Source: Bin87 sp965203985 | GTDB taxonomy: Bacteria > Chloroflexota > Dehalococcoidia > Lucifugimonadales > UBA3495 | Length of the DNA: 64,000 nucleotides | Reading direction: 5' to 3' | Assembly: GCA_965203985.1 (NCBI GenBank) | Contig: CBDBDS010000013.1 | Span: forward strand, 1,364,001-1,428,000 | Shown here: piece by piece, positions 8,530 through 16,356 of the stretch | Layout of the letters: each line of letters begins with the position of its first letter | Position numbering within the stretch: the first letter of the stretch is position 1 | Position numbers and translations under genes: made by a program | Notes under the pieces: model-generated | Databases searched by the model: none | Told to the model about the DNA's origin: nothing | Seen by the model: only the letters and a program-made list of their open reading frames with translations

Positions 8530-9389
8530 ATTCTGGCTCTGCTGAGGCGTTTGCGGGATTCCTCAGCGTGGTTTTTGTCTATCTCGAAACCGACATACGT
8601 GCAGCCCATCTGGATTGCGGCTATTCCTGTGGAACCCGACCCTGAGAAGGGGTCGAGGACTACTACGTCTGGTCCGGTTATGCCGTAGGCGTCGATACAA
8701 TTGAACGGCAGTTGGAGTGGGAAGCGGGAGCGGTGCTGTAGGCCGTCAATGTGTTCGTTCGCGAAGGTCCAAACGCTGGCTACCGACGGGCTGGTGCGGA
8801 ACTGGTGCTGTTCGTCTTTGGCAAGTAGGTATATGGGTTCGTGCTTGCGGTGTGGCCGGCGGCAGCGCCCTTCTGGCATGGGATTTTTCTTCACCCAGAT
8901 TACCTCACCGCGGTAGAGGTAGTCGCCGTAAGTGAGCGAGGCGAGTAGTCTCTGGGGGAGCATCAAGAGGTTTCCGTACGTGAGCCAGCCCACCTTCTTT
9001 TCTATGAAAGCCTTGCGCTTGAGCCTGGGCTTGGTGTAGGCGGCGTTATCTGGTGAAAAGCCATTTCGTTCCTTGCCGAGGGAGCTGTAGCGGTAATCCT
9101 CTTCAGTCCAGTTGACGGGCGTGTTGTAGGCGTCGCCCATGTTGAGCCATACAATCCCTTTTGATTTTAGCTTGGGCAAGATGGCTAGGAAGACGCTCTC
9201 CAGGAATACAATGTAGTCCCGCGGGTCTGGTTCAGTGCCGCCTCCCGGGGACTGTCGCTGTCCCCAGTAAGGAGGCGATGTGACCACGATGTCGATGCTT
9301 TGGTCCGGGAGCCTTGGAATGAGATCTAAGCAGTCTCCTTGGTACACGTTGGAACGGTCTGTAGGGATGGGCAAGACTTGGTTTTGCAT
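8445..9389 (-). CDS. DNA methyltransferase, beta-class N4-cytosine type
   Basis: Motif IV, TSPPYWGQR, occurs near residue 38. Motif I, DPFSGSGSTGIAAIQMG, occurs near residue 244. Motif IV before motif I is the beta-class order, and SPPYW is typical of m4C enzymes. GLQHRSRFPLQLP, preceding motif I, also fits. Length of 314 residues is normal. It would protect the target of the adjacent HTH-nuclease. The two genes converge and share 85 bp, so the C-terminal ~27 residues are encoded opposite the nuclease C-terminus. GAGGAC about 7 bases before the ATG at 9389 is a plausible ribosome site. Confidence 0.9.
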   Translation of the reverse strand: MQNQVLPIPTDRSNVYQGDCLDLIPRLPDQSIDIVVTSPPYWGQRQSPGGGTEPDPRDYIVFLESVFLAILPKLKSKGIVWLNMGDAYNTPVNWTEEDYRYSSLGKERNGFSPDNAAYTKPRLKRKAFIEKKVGWLTYGNLLMLPQRLLASLTYGDYLYRGEVIWVKKNPMPEGRCRRPHRKHEPIYLLAKDEQHQFRTSPSVASVWTFANEHIDGLQHRSRFPLQLPFNCIDAYGITGPDVVVLDPFSGSGSTGIAAIQMGCTYVGFEIDKNHAEESRKRLSRARIQAELSLEDTQDSTNLEKASSGFEKSQS

Positions 9390-9744
9390 CGGGGTCCTCG
9401 CATTAGATCAGTCATCTGCGTTGCCGGGACTCGTTATTTACGGTGCCTGACCTTCAGGCCGTTGTGGTGCAAGTCACTGGGTTTGGGGAAGTCGCTGGGC
9501 AACTGGCGCTCCGTCTATTGAGCCAATCCCTTGACGGAGCCGTAAAGCGATTTCCATGCTTCTCGGGAACCGAGTTTAGGTTTGCTAAATCGCCTCCATA
9601 ATACCGTTATCGTTCGTGAACCGGTACTCAGAGGTGGTCATTATCTAGGAGATTTCGCTACTCCGGATTCGAATGTCATCAGGGCCGCCTCCGCACCATT
9701 GCCGGAACAGGCCCTCACAGGGTATGGCAACCATTCTGTTGCTA
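9390..9744. other. Intergenic, no gene recognised
   Basis: This stretch lies between the methyltransferase start and the end of the HicB-TPR locus. Frames are short and lack motifs, and no tRNA-like fold was convincing. Confidence 0.5.
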
Positions 9745-9840
9745 TCACTGGCTTGCGTATCTTTGCCGCCTTTGCTGATCGTCGGTCCGAAACGCCCGGA
9801 TGACCTCGTCCAAGGTATAGCCCGGTACGCGCGGTGGCAT
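9745..9840 (-). CDS. 31-aa peptide coupled to the HicB-TPR gene
   Basis: The ATG at 9840 overlaps the stop of the TPR frame as TGATG. It opens a 31-codon frame, MPPRVPGYTLDEVIRAF to QRRQRYASQ. The arrangement suggests translational coupling. The peptide is helical and charged and no family was recognised. It lies in frame with the HicB-encoding upstream frame, so it could instead be the original C-terminus if the TPR shift is an older event. Confidence 0.35.
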   Translation of the reverse strand: MPPRVPGYTLDEVIRAFRTDDQQRRQRYASQ

Positions 9841-10488
9841 CAGCCACCTTGCCTTTGTTTCCCGAGAGCGATGTAGGTGCTTTCCAGGGCGGCCACGGCG
9901 ACCTCGTCGTGTGGATCGCGCCGCAGGGCGGCGGCGTAGTCGGCGATTGCGGAATCGTAGTCCCGCAGGTTGAAGTGGGCGTTCGGCGCGGCCATGGTCT
10001 GCTTCGGCGTTTTCGGGCGCCATGGCGATGGCGGCGGTGTAATCGTCCATCGCCCACTGGTTGTCGTTCTTGCTGAGGAATGCGCCGCCGCGTCTGATGA
10101 GAGCACCCACGTCTTCAGCGTTCTCTGCCAGTGCCTTGTCGCAGTCGGCGGTCATCTCGTCCCAGTCGAGCGGGCGGACCTTGGCTTGCTCGGTCTCGTA
10201 GCAACCTTCTGCCTCGTATTCGGCGACGGTTTCGGCCATGGCGCCGGGTTTCAGGGGCGGCTCCTGTCCTTCGTTGATGTAGTCGTCTAGGAACAGGGAG
10301 ATTGCCTCGGCAATCATCTCCAGGGCTTCTTCCTTGTGGTCGCCCTGGCTCGCAGAGCCGAGTTCCGGGCAGAGAATGGAGTAGCCGGGGTGGTCCGGCT
10401 CGTTGATGAGGAGCACCTCGTAATCGCGTTGCTTGAAGCGCGTGATGAGCTGGCTCTTGGCCTCGGATCTTTTCGGTTTACTGGACAT
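9840..10488 (-). pseudogene. HicB-like domain plus TPR protein, interrupted by a frameshift
   Basis: From the ATG at 10488 the first ~65 residues resemble a HicB-type antitoxin domain (YEVLLINEPDHPGYSILCPE, then GSASQGDHKEEALEMIAEAI). TPR repeats follow (ADCDKALAENAEDVGALIRR, MDDYTAAIAMAPENAEA). Near 9990 the TPR match jumps frame and resumes as NAHFNLRDYDSAIADYAAAL followed by RRDPHDEVAVAALESTYIAL, ending at 9840. The unshifted frame becomes Arg-rich and nonsensical. This is either a real frameshift mutation or a base error in the assembly. A HicB-TPR fusion suggests regulation or scaffolding, but no HicA partner is present here. Confidence 0.6.
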
Positions 10489-10820
10489 GGCTTACTCCGT
10501 GAGGGCTGGCCTTCGCGCACGGGGTGCCAGTGTATCTTTTGGCCTGTAGCTGCGAAAGATACGCGAATGAGATCGTAGACGCTGCCGGGTTGATCCGGTT
10601 CCGCCGGGCGCGTTTGCTGGCCAACCTCGCGCCGACGGGGAACTTGCTGAATCTCCCCGGTGCCCGAGCACTCGGCGGGTTTATTCACGCTCGTTTGCCG
10701 CGGTCTACACGAACCTCGGCGCTTTGGGAGCACTTCTGCTAACTTGGGCTGACTGGGTTGAAAGTAAGACGCCGACGCAGTGTGCGCCGGCGGTTGCGAG
10801 TTAGCCGTTCTCGGGGTCGT
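10489..10820. other. Intergenic, no gene recognised
   Basis: Short frames only. The right side follows the end of the 67-aa gene and the left side holds the HicB-TPR upstream region. Confidence 0.45.
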
Positions 10821-11024
10821 TCATGCTGGTGCCGGTAGTGGCGTGCCGTTGCGCTCGAAACGTTCGAGGCATTTCCGGTACGCTTCGGGAGCTTCGGCCT
10901 CGAAGCGTTCGAGTATTTCCTCGGTGGACAGGGGCATGTACTCACGGTAGGAGGTCTCGAAGCCGGGGGTATGCTTGATGTAGGCGAGGAGCCGTGACTT
11001 GGCGGCGGACATTCTTTCGCTCAT
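10821..11024 (-). CDS. Small hypothetical protein, second gene of a two-gene operon
   Basis: The ATG at 11024 overlaps the stop of the upstream 259-residue gene in an ATGA arrangement, so the two are probably translationally coupled. The 67-residue product (MSERMSAAKSRLLAYIK to RNGTPLPAPA) is helical and charged, with LSTEEILERFEAEAPEAYRK. The size, helical nature and overlap resemble an antitoxin or immunity partner, but no family was recognised and this is inference only. The longer frame upstream is the out-of-frame shadow of the larger gene. Confidence 0.6.
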   Translation of the reverse strand: MSERMSAAKSRLLAYIKHTPGFETSYREYMPLSTEEILERFEAEAPEAYRKCLERFERNGTPLPAPA

Positions 11025-11800
11025 GCTCTCATCTCCTTGAGGGCTCTTCGGACAGCCTCGCGGGTGGATGAATATCCTACTGCATCCTGGGGAGTGTAGT
11101 CCAATAGCGCGAGGTGGTCCTGCTGATCGTGGGTTGGCGCGGGCCGTTCGAGGCCCATTGCCCATGGGGTGAGGTCGGAACGGTGTATGAGGGTGCGGTT
11201 GTTGTAGACGACGTGGTAGCCGGTTTGAGGATCGACCATGGCGTCGTGTCCGGTGAGTATGCACCTGAACCCGTTGTCGTGGGTGCTCTCGTAGAGGACC
11301 CTCGTGACTTCGTTGCTGACGCCGTAGGTTTCGGCGGCGACCAGGCAGCAGTATTCCAGCGTGAGCTGTTGAGCTTGCTCGTCACGGACGATGCGGGCGT
11401 GGGGTGAGAGCTTGTAGGCGGTGGCCCAGCCGAAAGTGTTCGAGAATCCGTAGTCGTCGATGGCGTCGTCCGGATAGGTGAGGTCAGCGTAGTGGTTGCC
11501 GTCGCTCATAAAGCCGGTACCGAACCAGTGGCCGTTGAGGTTGGACCGCACGTGCGCGTAGTGGGCCACTCCCCTGAAGAGTAAAGTTCCGTGCTGGATC
11601 CGAAACTCTGTTTGCGGCAGGCCGGCGATTTGCCCGTGGGTTTGGAAAACGGCTCTGGCCAGGTTGCGCAGGGCTATGGCGTTGCCGGTCACTGGGTGGA
11701 CACTTTGGCGGGCCAAGGTCAGTTCGGCCGCGTCGGATGCGGCGCGCTGTACGGAGCGGCGGTGGCAGTCAGATAACGGTGGTGTAGGTCTGGAGGGCAA
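11021..11800 (-). CDS. Hypothetical protein, first gene of a two-gene operon
   Basis: The frame has 259 codons from a TTG at 11800; no ATG start is available near the N-terminus, so the start is uncertain. The core contains LLFRGVAHYAHVRSNLNGHW, then FGTGFMSDGNHYADLTYPD, then TFGWATAYKLSPHARIVRDE. The FRG...GFMSDG...YA pattern loosely resembles an ADP-ribosyltransferase fold (Arg in strand 1, a later S/T element), but a Glu motif could not be placed. This is a suggestion only. It overlaps the following small gene by 4 bp. A toxin-antitoxin role is possible and unproven. Confidence 0.6.
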   Translation of the reverse strand: MPSRPTPPLSDCHRRSVQRAASDAAELTLARQSVHPVTGNAIALRNLARAVFQTHGQIAGLPQTEFRIQHGTLLFRGVAHYAHVRSNLNGHWFGTGFMSDGNHYADLTYPDDAIDDYGFSNTFGWATAYKLSPHARIVRDEQAQQLTLEYCCLVAAETYGVSNEVTRVLYESTHDNGFRCILTGHDAMVDPQTGYHVVYNNRTLIHRSDLTPWAMGLERPAPTHDQQDHLALLDYTPQDAVGYSSTREAVRRALKEMRA

Positions 11801-12137
11801 TGGTCCTGCCTAAATGTTGCGTGCGTGAGGTCGGGGCTGGTGTAGTTGCGATTGTAAACTGCGTTGACCCCGTGGGAGTCAGGGATTGGGTCGCCGACCC
11901 GCAAGTGGTTGCCATCAGTGGGCTGGTGGTCGGTCTTGGATTCTTCGTCATCGACCTTACGGCGGCGCTCGCGTCCTCCGGCACTGATTAACGACAATAA
12001 TCCCTTCCCCCGGAAATCACGCCACTCGTGCAGCCAGCTGGCTATGGGGCGTTGCCACCAGCGGTTTTCCCTTGCCGTCGTTCTTGGCCTGACCGGTTCG
12101 ACAGCATCTCTTCGCTGGATGCGGGCTTATCGGTGGA
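11801..12137. other. Intergenic, no gene recognised
   Basis: It lies between two minus-strand genes. It should hold the promoter of the two-gene operon. No strong hairpin or family-like frame was seen. Confidence 0.45.
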
Positions 12138-12710
12138 TCAGGGTGACGGATTACGGTTCGTGCCTGTTTGTTGATCTTTATTCCTGGCTGCTCGGCGTTT
12201 GGCTGTAATGGTCGCATTGCCCAGCCGGTGTTTTGCGGCGCATGATGGACATCGTGTCTGGTTTGGGATCGCAGGCTGAGAGCAGGTTCGGCAAAGACCA
12301 AGTTCTTTGGCACGTTGCCGATTGTTTTTCCCGCGCTCGCGGACGTATTGTTTACGCTCGGGTCTTTGATCTCTGTTCTTGTCATATTGGCGGCGCTTCT
12401 CCCTCCGCTCTTGAATTTCGGACGGTGTCGGAGTTTTGACGGGCTTCTTTGGCCGCTTAGGTTTCGTAACTCTGGTTTTGCGCTTCGCAGGCTTGGTCTT
12501 CTCAGCCCGTCGATTGGGTAGTGAAACGGTGGTCTGGAAAATTCTTTTGGAATACTGTATCGGGCCAAACCTAATACTCGCATCGTTTCTGTTTGCGCGT
12601 AGGGTGAATCCTTGCCCGTGCGCAGCGACCGCCGGGACGCGACTGTGCCATCGGTCAGGCTCCGGTTCAACTCTGCGATTGGGGAGCGACCTAAGGCGAT
12701 GGTAGCGCAT
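12138..12710 (-). CDS. Basic zinc-ribbon protein, start uncertain
   Basis: The convincing part is the C-terminal ~100 residues. It has a very basic Lys/Arg/Pro stretch (KTKPAKRKTRVTKPKRPKK), a charged helix (EIQERREKRRQYDKNR) and a four-Cys ribbon, LCRTCSQPAIPNQTRCPSC, followed by AAKHR. Such small CxxC...CxxC proteins are common in mobile DNA and probably bind nucleic acid. The only in-frame ATGs are at 12716 and 12710. This places the N-terminus inside the degenerate end of the CRISPR array, so either a non-canonical start near 12530 is used or the gene and array overlap. Function is not known. Confidence 0.5.
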   Translation of the reverse strand: MRYHRLRSLPNRRVEPEPDRWHSRVPAVAAHGQGFTLRANRNDASIRFGPIQYSKRIFQTTVSLPNRRAEKTKPAKRKTRVTKPKRPKKPVKTPTPSEIQERREKRRQYDKNRDQRPERKQYVRERGKNNRQRAKELGLCRTCSQPAIPNQTRCPSCAAKHRLGNATITAKRRAARNKDQQTGTNRNPSP

Positions 12711-12997
12711 GATCATGGACGCCACGTTTATCTCTGCGTGCGCGGAGTCACCTCGTCGGTGCCGGCCTATCGTCTCCTGATTAACGGCGTATTTCTGCGC
12801 GCGCTGAGCGGTCGCCGTGGGCAATCATGCGAGTCCGGCGCTGGTCGGTGTATCTCTGCGGGCGCGGAGGGACCGGCCGGGACGAAGCGAGCCGCTCTCG
12901 GAGGACGGGTGTATCTCTGCACGCGCGGAGTCAACGGACCGACCTGGAAGATGCGCTCATCCTCTGCCGGTGTATCTCTGCTCGGCGGCGTCAACTG
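12602..12997 (-). CRISPR. Orphan CRISPR array with type I-E geometry, about 7 repeats
   Basis: Repeat units start at 12602, 12663, 12724, 12785, 12846, 12908 and 12969. The steps are 61, 61, 61, 61, 62 and 61, i.e. 29-bp repeats with 32-33-bp spacers. On the minus strand a typical unit begins GGTGACTCCGCGCACGC and ends AGAGATAAACG, like I-E repeats (GTG..CCCCGCGC..GCGGGGAT.AACCG) with a CCGCGC/GCGCGG-type hairpin. The units at 12602 and 12663 match only about 70 percent, as expected at the leader-distal end if transcription runs on the minus strand. The spacers differ from one another. No cas gene lies in the window, and no AT-rich leader is obvious to the right. Confidence 0.75.
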
Positions 12998-13105
12998 TGC
13001 CACTTTGAGGGCGCCATGAACGATAGCCGCCACCTGCTTCCTTCGCTCGTAAGAGCCGAGCGCTCCCGAGTGTCAGTCGCAGGGCAAAGTCTGGCCGGGG
13101 GTCTC

Positions 13106-13124
13106 CCGGGATGCTGCATCCCGG
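13106..13124. repeat. Perfect 9-bp inverted repeat
   Basis: CCGGGATGC and GCATCCCGG are separated by one T. They lie just downstream of the minus-strand XRE operon and just before the CRISPR array. There is no T-tract, so termination is possible but unproven. Confidence 0.5.
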
Positions 13125-13158
13125 CTTGTCGAATCATTCGCCGTTGCGCCGTCTGCTG

Positions 13159-13383
13159 TCAGAATTGCGGCGTGGTCCCGCTCGTCGGCCCGTCTTCAAA
13201 CGGCATATCGTGCAGCATGGCGCTCTGGCAGCCTTCGTGGATCAGGTAGGCTCTGGGCTGGTGTCCGTCTTCCTTGACCGTTGTCACAACGGCGACCACG
13301 TTGCCTTTCACTCGCCGTCCGCAGGATAAGCACGTACTCCGCACCCAGTATTTGCTGATTGGCATGACGTTCTCGCCTTTCAT
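13159..13383 (-). CDS. Small Cys-containing protein downstream of the double-XRE regulator
   Basis: The 74-residue product reads MKGENVMPISKYWVRSTCLS, then CGRRVKGNVVAVVTTVKEDG, then AYLIHEGCQSAML. A CxxC pair plus a later HEGC could bind a metal. Its ATG at 13383 overlaps the regulator stop (13380) by 4 bp, and GGGAG lies 9 bases upstream. An internal ATG at 13365 is an alternative. Co-transcription with the regulator is likely. No family was recognised. Confidence 0.6.
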   Translation of the reverse strand: MKGENVMPISKYWVRSTCLSCGRRVKGNVVAVVTTVKEDGHQPRAYLIHEGCQSAMLHDMPFEDGPTSGTTPQF

Positions 13384-14081
13384 CCGATCTGGTTGCTCCC
13401 TCGAATCTCGCGCGCGTTTCGGCGTATTTCGCGTTGGTGCACGAACGCAATGAATTCCGAGATTGCGAGAACCGCGTGGCCCGAGAGCTGAGGGTGTGCC
13501 GTTGCGTACGCGATAGTAGCGTCGTCAATCGGGGTGGAGCATTTCTCGCACATGGACGGGCGCGTCTCACCGAGTTCTACGTCTTCTGCGTCCCGGTCTG
13601 AGACGAACCAGGTTGCTGGTTTTCCGTACGCGCGGGCCAGCGCCATCAGCCGGTCCGGCTTTGGTTTCGCCTCTCCCCTTTCGTACCGCGCGATGCTGCT
13701 GTCTGATATTCCAGACGCTATCCCGGCCTTCGTTCTGGTGAGACCCGCTTGTACTCGTGCGAGGCGGAGTTTGCCGGGATCGACCCTGACTCGGTTGAAC
13801 GCCTCCGGGTTCAGGGCGTTTATCCTGGGCGCTAGGCTTGCGTCTTGAAACTCCGCCACGGGCACGTTGTAGAGTAGGCTCATTCTCTGCAGCCTCTCCG
13901 TCGACGGCTCCGTTCGCCCCGCTTCCCAATTGCGCACCGACTGGGTCGAAACCTCCAGGTTCCTGGCCACCTCTTCCTGCTTGAATCCGGCCTGGGTGCG
14001 GGCATTCCGGAGCTGTGCGCCCAGGGCCGCTAGAGCGTTTCGTCTGACCGCATTCCTCAGTGGCCGGGCTTTGTCCCCCAT
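13380..14081 (-). CDS. Transcriptional regulator with two XRE helix-turn-helix domains
   Basis: Two Cro/C1-type domains occur in one 233-residue chain. The first spans about residues 20-75 (LRNARTQAGFKQEEVARNLE, VSTQSVRNWEAGRTEPSTER). The second spans about 103-160 (LRLARVQAGLTRTKAGIASG, ISDSSIARYERGEAKPKPDR). The C-terminal part has one CEKC and a helical tail. AAGGAG lies 7 bases before the ATG at 14081. It overlaps the next gene. Two-domain XRE proteins in mobile elements often act as repressors of element or defence genes; the targets are not known. Confidence 0.85.
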   Translation of the reverse strand: MGDKARPLRNAVRRNALAALGAQLRNARTQAGFKQEEVARNLEVSTQSVRNWEAGRTEPSTERLQRMSLLYNVPVAEFQDASLAPRINALNPEAFNRVRVDPGKLRLARVQAGLTRTKAGIASGISDSSIARYERGEAKPKPDRLMALARAYGKPATWFVSDRDAEDVELGETRPSMCEKCSTPIDDATIAYATAHPQLSGHAVLAISEFIAFVHQREIRRNAREIRGSNQIG

Positions 14082-15021
14082 TTATGCTCCTTCGGGCGCG
14101 TGTCGCTTATCGTACGTCTCTGGCAAGCCTCGATGCGCCTGTTCGTCTCCACTGGGCTGATCGCGTCGGAACCGGTGATAGTGCGAGCGCCAATGATGCC
14201 GCGCTACTATCCCTTGCCGGTTTTGAATAATGGATCGGACCCTTTTCGAATCCGCACCCGGTATCTGCTGCTCGGGGTGACGATCTCGCCTTCGTCGGCA
14301 TCCTTGCATCGCCCGGCGCATCGGCTGCGCTTCCGCCCGTCGGGTCCCTGGGGCTCGTCTGGCCAAAATAAAAGCCATAGAGCGATTCTATGGCCTGTCG
14401 GGTGGGTTTGGACGCCCTGCCCCTGAAAAGCTCGTCTATGTGGCTGAAAACGGCAAAATCGACCCTTTCTGTCCTGAGGCGCGGTCCGGTTTTATCTCCC
14501 TGCCTCGTCTTCCCGTTCGTTTCTGCTCTGGCAGTTCTTGTCCCTGTCACCTTGCCTTTGTGGCTGGGCTGCGAAGTTCGCCTATCTTTCGCTTTGCGCC
14601 CATGCTCTACGCAGACGATAGCTGCGTTCTTCGCTTTTGGTCTCGGCGATGGGTCCTAGCTGTCCCGGCTCGCCTACTTGGCGCTCGGCCCTAGCCTGCT
14701 GCACAGATCTTTTCTGCTCGGGCACTGGGTCTGCACGATCCTGTCTGTGCGATAACACAGACCCCGAATATCGGGTCTTGACGTCCGGAACCTTCTGTGT
14801 TTGGCTTTAAGAGACGACGGACACACGGGCGGCGATCTTCCCGGACGTAGCCCGCGTGCCGTCGGATGGAAAGCGTGCCGCTTTTTGGCGTCCATTTCGC
14901 TTTCCTAAGGTCGGAGCCGTCAGCGGTCCCCGTGTGGGGTTTTTCGCTTCCTGCTCCGTCCCGAAGTATATCAGAGATGACCACTATTCGTAAATCTTTC
15001 GACACAAGAATGGAGGCCCTA
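14082..15021. other. About 0.9 kb without a convincing gene
   Basis: Frames on both strands are low in family character. The one definite signal is a minus-strand terminator at 14365-14394. The left end should carry the promoter of the XRE operon. A plus-strand frame reaching back to 14866 is in phase with the next gene, but its extra N-terminus looks non-coding. Confidence 0.45.
14365..14394 (-). terminator. Rho-independent terminator, minus strand
   Basis: On the minus strand GCCATAGA, loop ATCGC, TCTATGGC is followed by TTTTATTTT. The stem is perfect over 8 bp. The transcript it would end, arriving from beyond 14400, has no recognised protein gene. It could be a small RNA or a read-through barrier for the XRE operon. 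Confidence 0.65.
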
Positions 15022-15729
15022 ATGAGCACTGTTGGATCCCACGGGAGCCTCGCGGATCAGGTACACGAGCACATCGCCGGGCTCCGCCGTTTGCAAGCGC
15101 ACCATGAGGCTGCCTCTGCTGGGATAGCTGATCTGATCGGCATCGCGGAGCCCTATTTCACCGCACTCCAAACGCCCCTCCCCGCTGATGGATCCCACGG
15201 GAGCCTCGCGGATCAGGTACACGACCATATCGCCAGACTCCGCCGCTCGCAAGCGGGACATGATGCTGCCTCGGCGGAGATAGCTGGTCGGGTCGGCGCC
15301 GCGGAGCAATTTCTCACGGTACTCCAAACGCCGCTCCCCGCTGATCCAGTCGTAGCAGGTTCTGAGTCTGACGCGCAGTCGTCGCGACCTTCCCACCGGG
15401 GGTCTGCCTCGTCTAAAGGCCCGAAGGCCCGACGGTCTAACCACCCACACCCCGCCGTCGAGGCTCTAACGGATGCTGACCTCTCGCCCTACCTCGGGTG
15501 CAAGGATTTTGTGGCCTTAGGCTTGACTTACGCGCGCCACAACGGTGGCGTGGTTCGGATGCAAGCCCTGGTGCCCCTGGCGGTGAGGCTCGGCATCACG
15601 AAAGCAGTCTACAAAAATGCTTGGAGCAATCTGTATACCCGTTTCATGACTCATCCGGCGTTCATCAAAAGCGGCAAGGGCGAATTCACTGTGGATTCGG
15701 AGCGCACGGTGTCGACCGAAGCGGCCTGA
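15022..15729 (+). CDS. Hypothetical protein with a 52-aa tandem repeat
   Basis: GGAGG lies 7 bases before the ATG at 15022, which is therefore preferred over ATGs at 14977 and 15010. The 235-residue product has two consecutive 52-residue repeats, each starting GSHGSLADQVH and ending TALQTPLPAD or TVLQTPLPAD. They are predicted helical hairpins. A Ser/Pro/Lys-rich linker follows, then a C-terminal ~75-residue domain (LSPYLGCKDFVALGLTYARH to SGKGEFTVDSER) that could be winged-helix-like. No family was recognised. The duplicated module and its place beside recombinase genes suggest an element-encoded DNA-binding or adaptor protein. Confidence 0.65.
   Translation: MSTVGSHGSLADQVHEHIAGLRRLQAHHEAASAGIADLIGIAEPYFTALQTPLPADGSHGSLADQVHDHIARLRRSQAGHDAASAEIAGRVGAAEQFLTVLQTPLPADPVVAGSESDAQSSRPSHRGSASSKGPKARRSNHPHPAVEALTDADLSPYLGCKDFVALGLTYARHNGGVVRMQALVPLAVRLGITKAVYKNAWSNLYTRFMTHPAFIKSGKGEFTVDSERTVSTEAA
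15034..15345 (+). repeat. In-frame tandem duplication, two 156-bp units
   Basis: The units begin with the same GGATCCCACGGGAGCCTCGC at 15034 and 15190 and are exactly 52 codons apart. Similarity stays high but imperfect across the unit, so the duplication is not brand-new. Confidence 0.85.
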
Positions 15730-15748
15730 TCCCAGTTCTGAAAAGAGT

Positions 15749-15777
15749 GGCCGCGCGAGGTGAAAGCTCGCACGGCC
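15749..15777 (+). terminator. Hairpin after the tandem-repeat gene
   Basis: GGCCGCGCGAG (15749-15759) pairs with CTCGCACGGCC (15767-15777) with one mismatch, 20 bp after the stop codon. No T-tract follows, so termination strength is uncertain. Confidence 0.45.
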
Positions 15778-16080
15778 TAAGCGACATACCCAGACCGTCT
15801 CCGGGAGTGTCACCATGCACTGTACCGTATCAATCCGTTCGTTTGGTTCGTTCTGCACCGCCCTGTTCGCCGCCGTAGCCGCTTTCGGCTCTACGGTCAA
15901 GTCGCTAGCCTCTCCGGGTAGCTCTCGTCTCGCATTGACACGAACTGAACGCGGTGTGTCACGGCTTGTCTCCGCCCTTCCCGAACAAGCTCAAAACTTA
16001 GCGCAATTTGTCGCATTTCCGTTGCGGTCGAGTGCTGCTGGACTTATAATAGTACGCCCGTTCTTGAATGAGATTCAAAG

Positions 16081-16122
16081 CGAAGGGACCGTCTCCCCTG
16101 CAAGAGTCGACGGTCCCTTTGC
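16081..16122. repeat. Inverted repeat, possible terminator
   Basis: CGAAGGGACCGTC (16081-16093) is opposed by GACGGTCCCTTTG (16108-16120) across a 14-base loop. It lies in a 0.6-kb stretch (15730-16356) where no gene was recognised. Confidence 0.5.
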
Positions 16123-16356
16123 GGCCTCGGTGAGGAGGCGCATGTCGAGTCTAGCACAGGCGTTTTCTGAGTACACCCCGGCTCGGAAACTTTCTCATTT
16201 TGCCGCCCGATCCGGCTTGGGCCGGGTCCGATCGCGGTTCCTGCCGCGGCCTCTTGGAGTCTCACTCCCCTGCTGCCCGCCCGGCATTCGTGTCCGTGGT
16301 CCGCCTCCCTTTCTGAAAATCCACCTGATCTTCACTTTGCGGAAGGAGGCATCACT

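Noticed and set aside
9650..9740. TTCGAATCC on the minus strand, tRNA-like T-loop
   Set aside because: No acceptor, D-arm or anticodon stem could be formed around it.
12612..13019. Plus-strand frame with repeated VYLC.RGV segments
   Set aside because: The repeat arises from translating the 61-bp CRISPR units, which are out of codon phase (61 and 62 bp steps), so it is not a real repeat protein.
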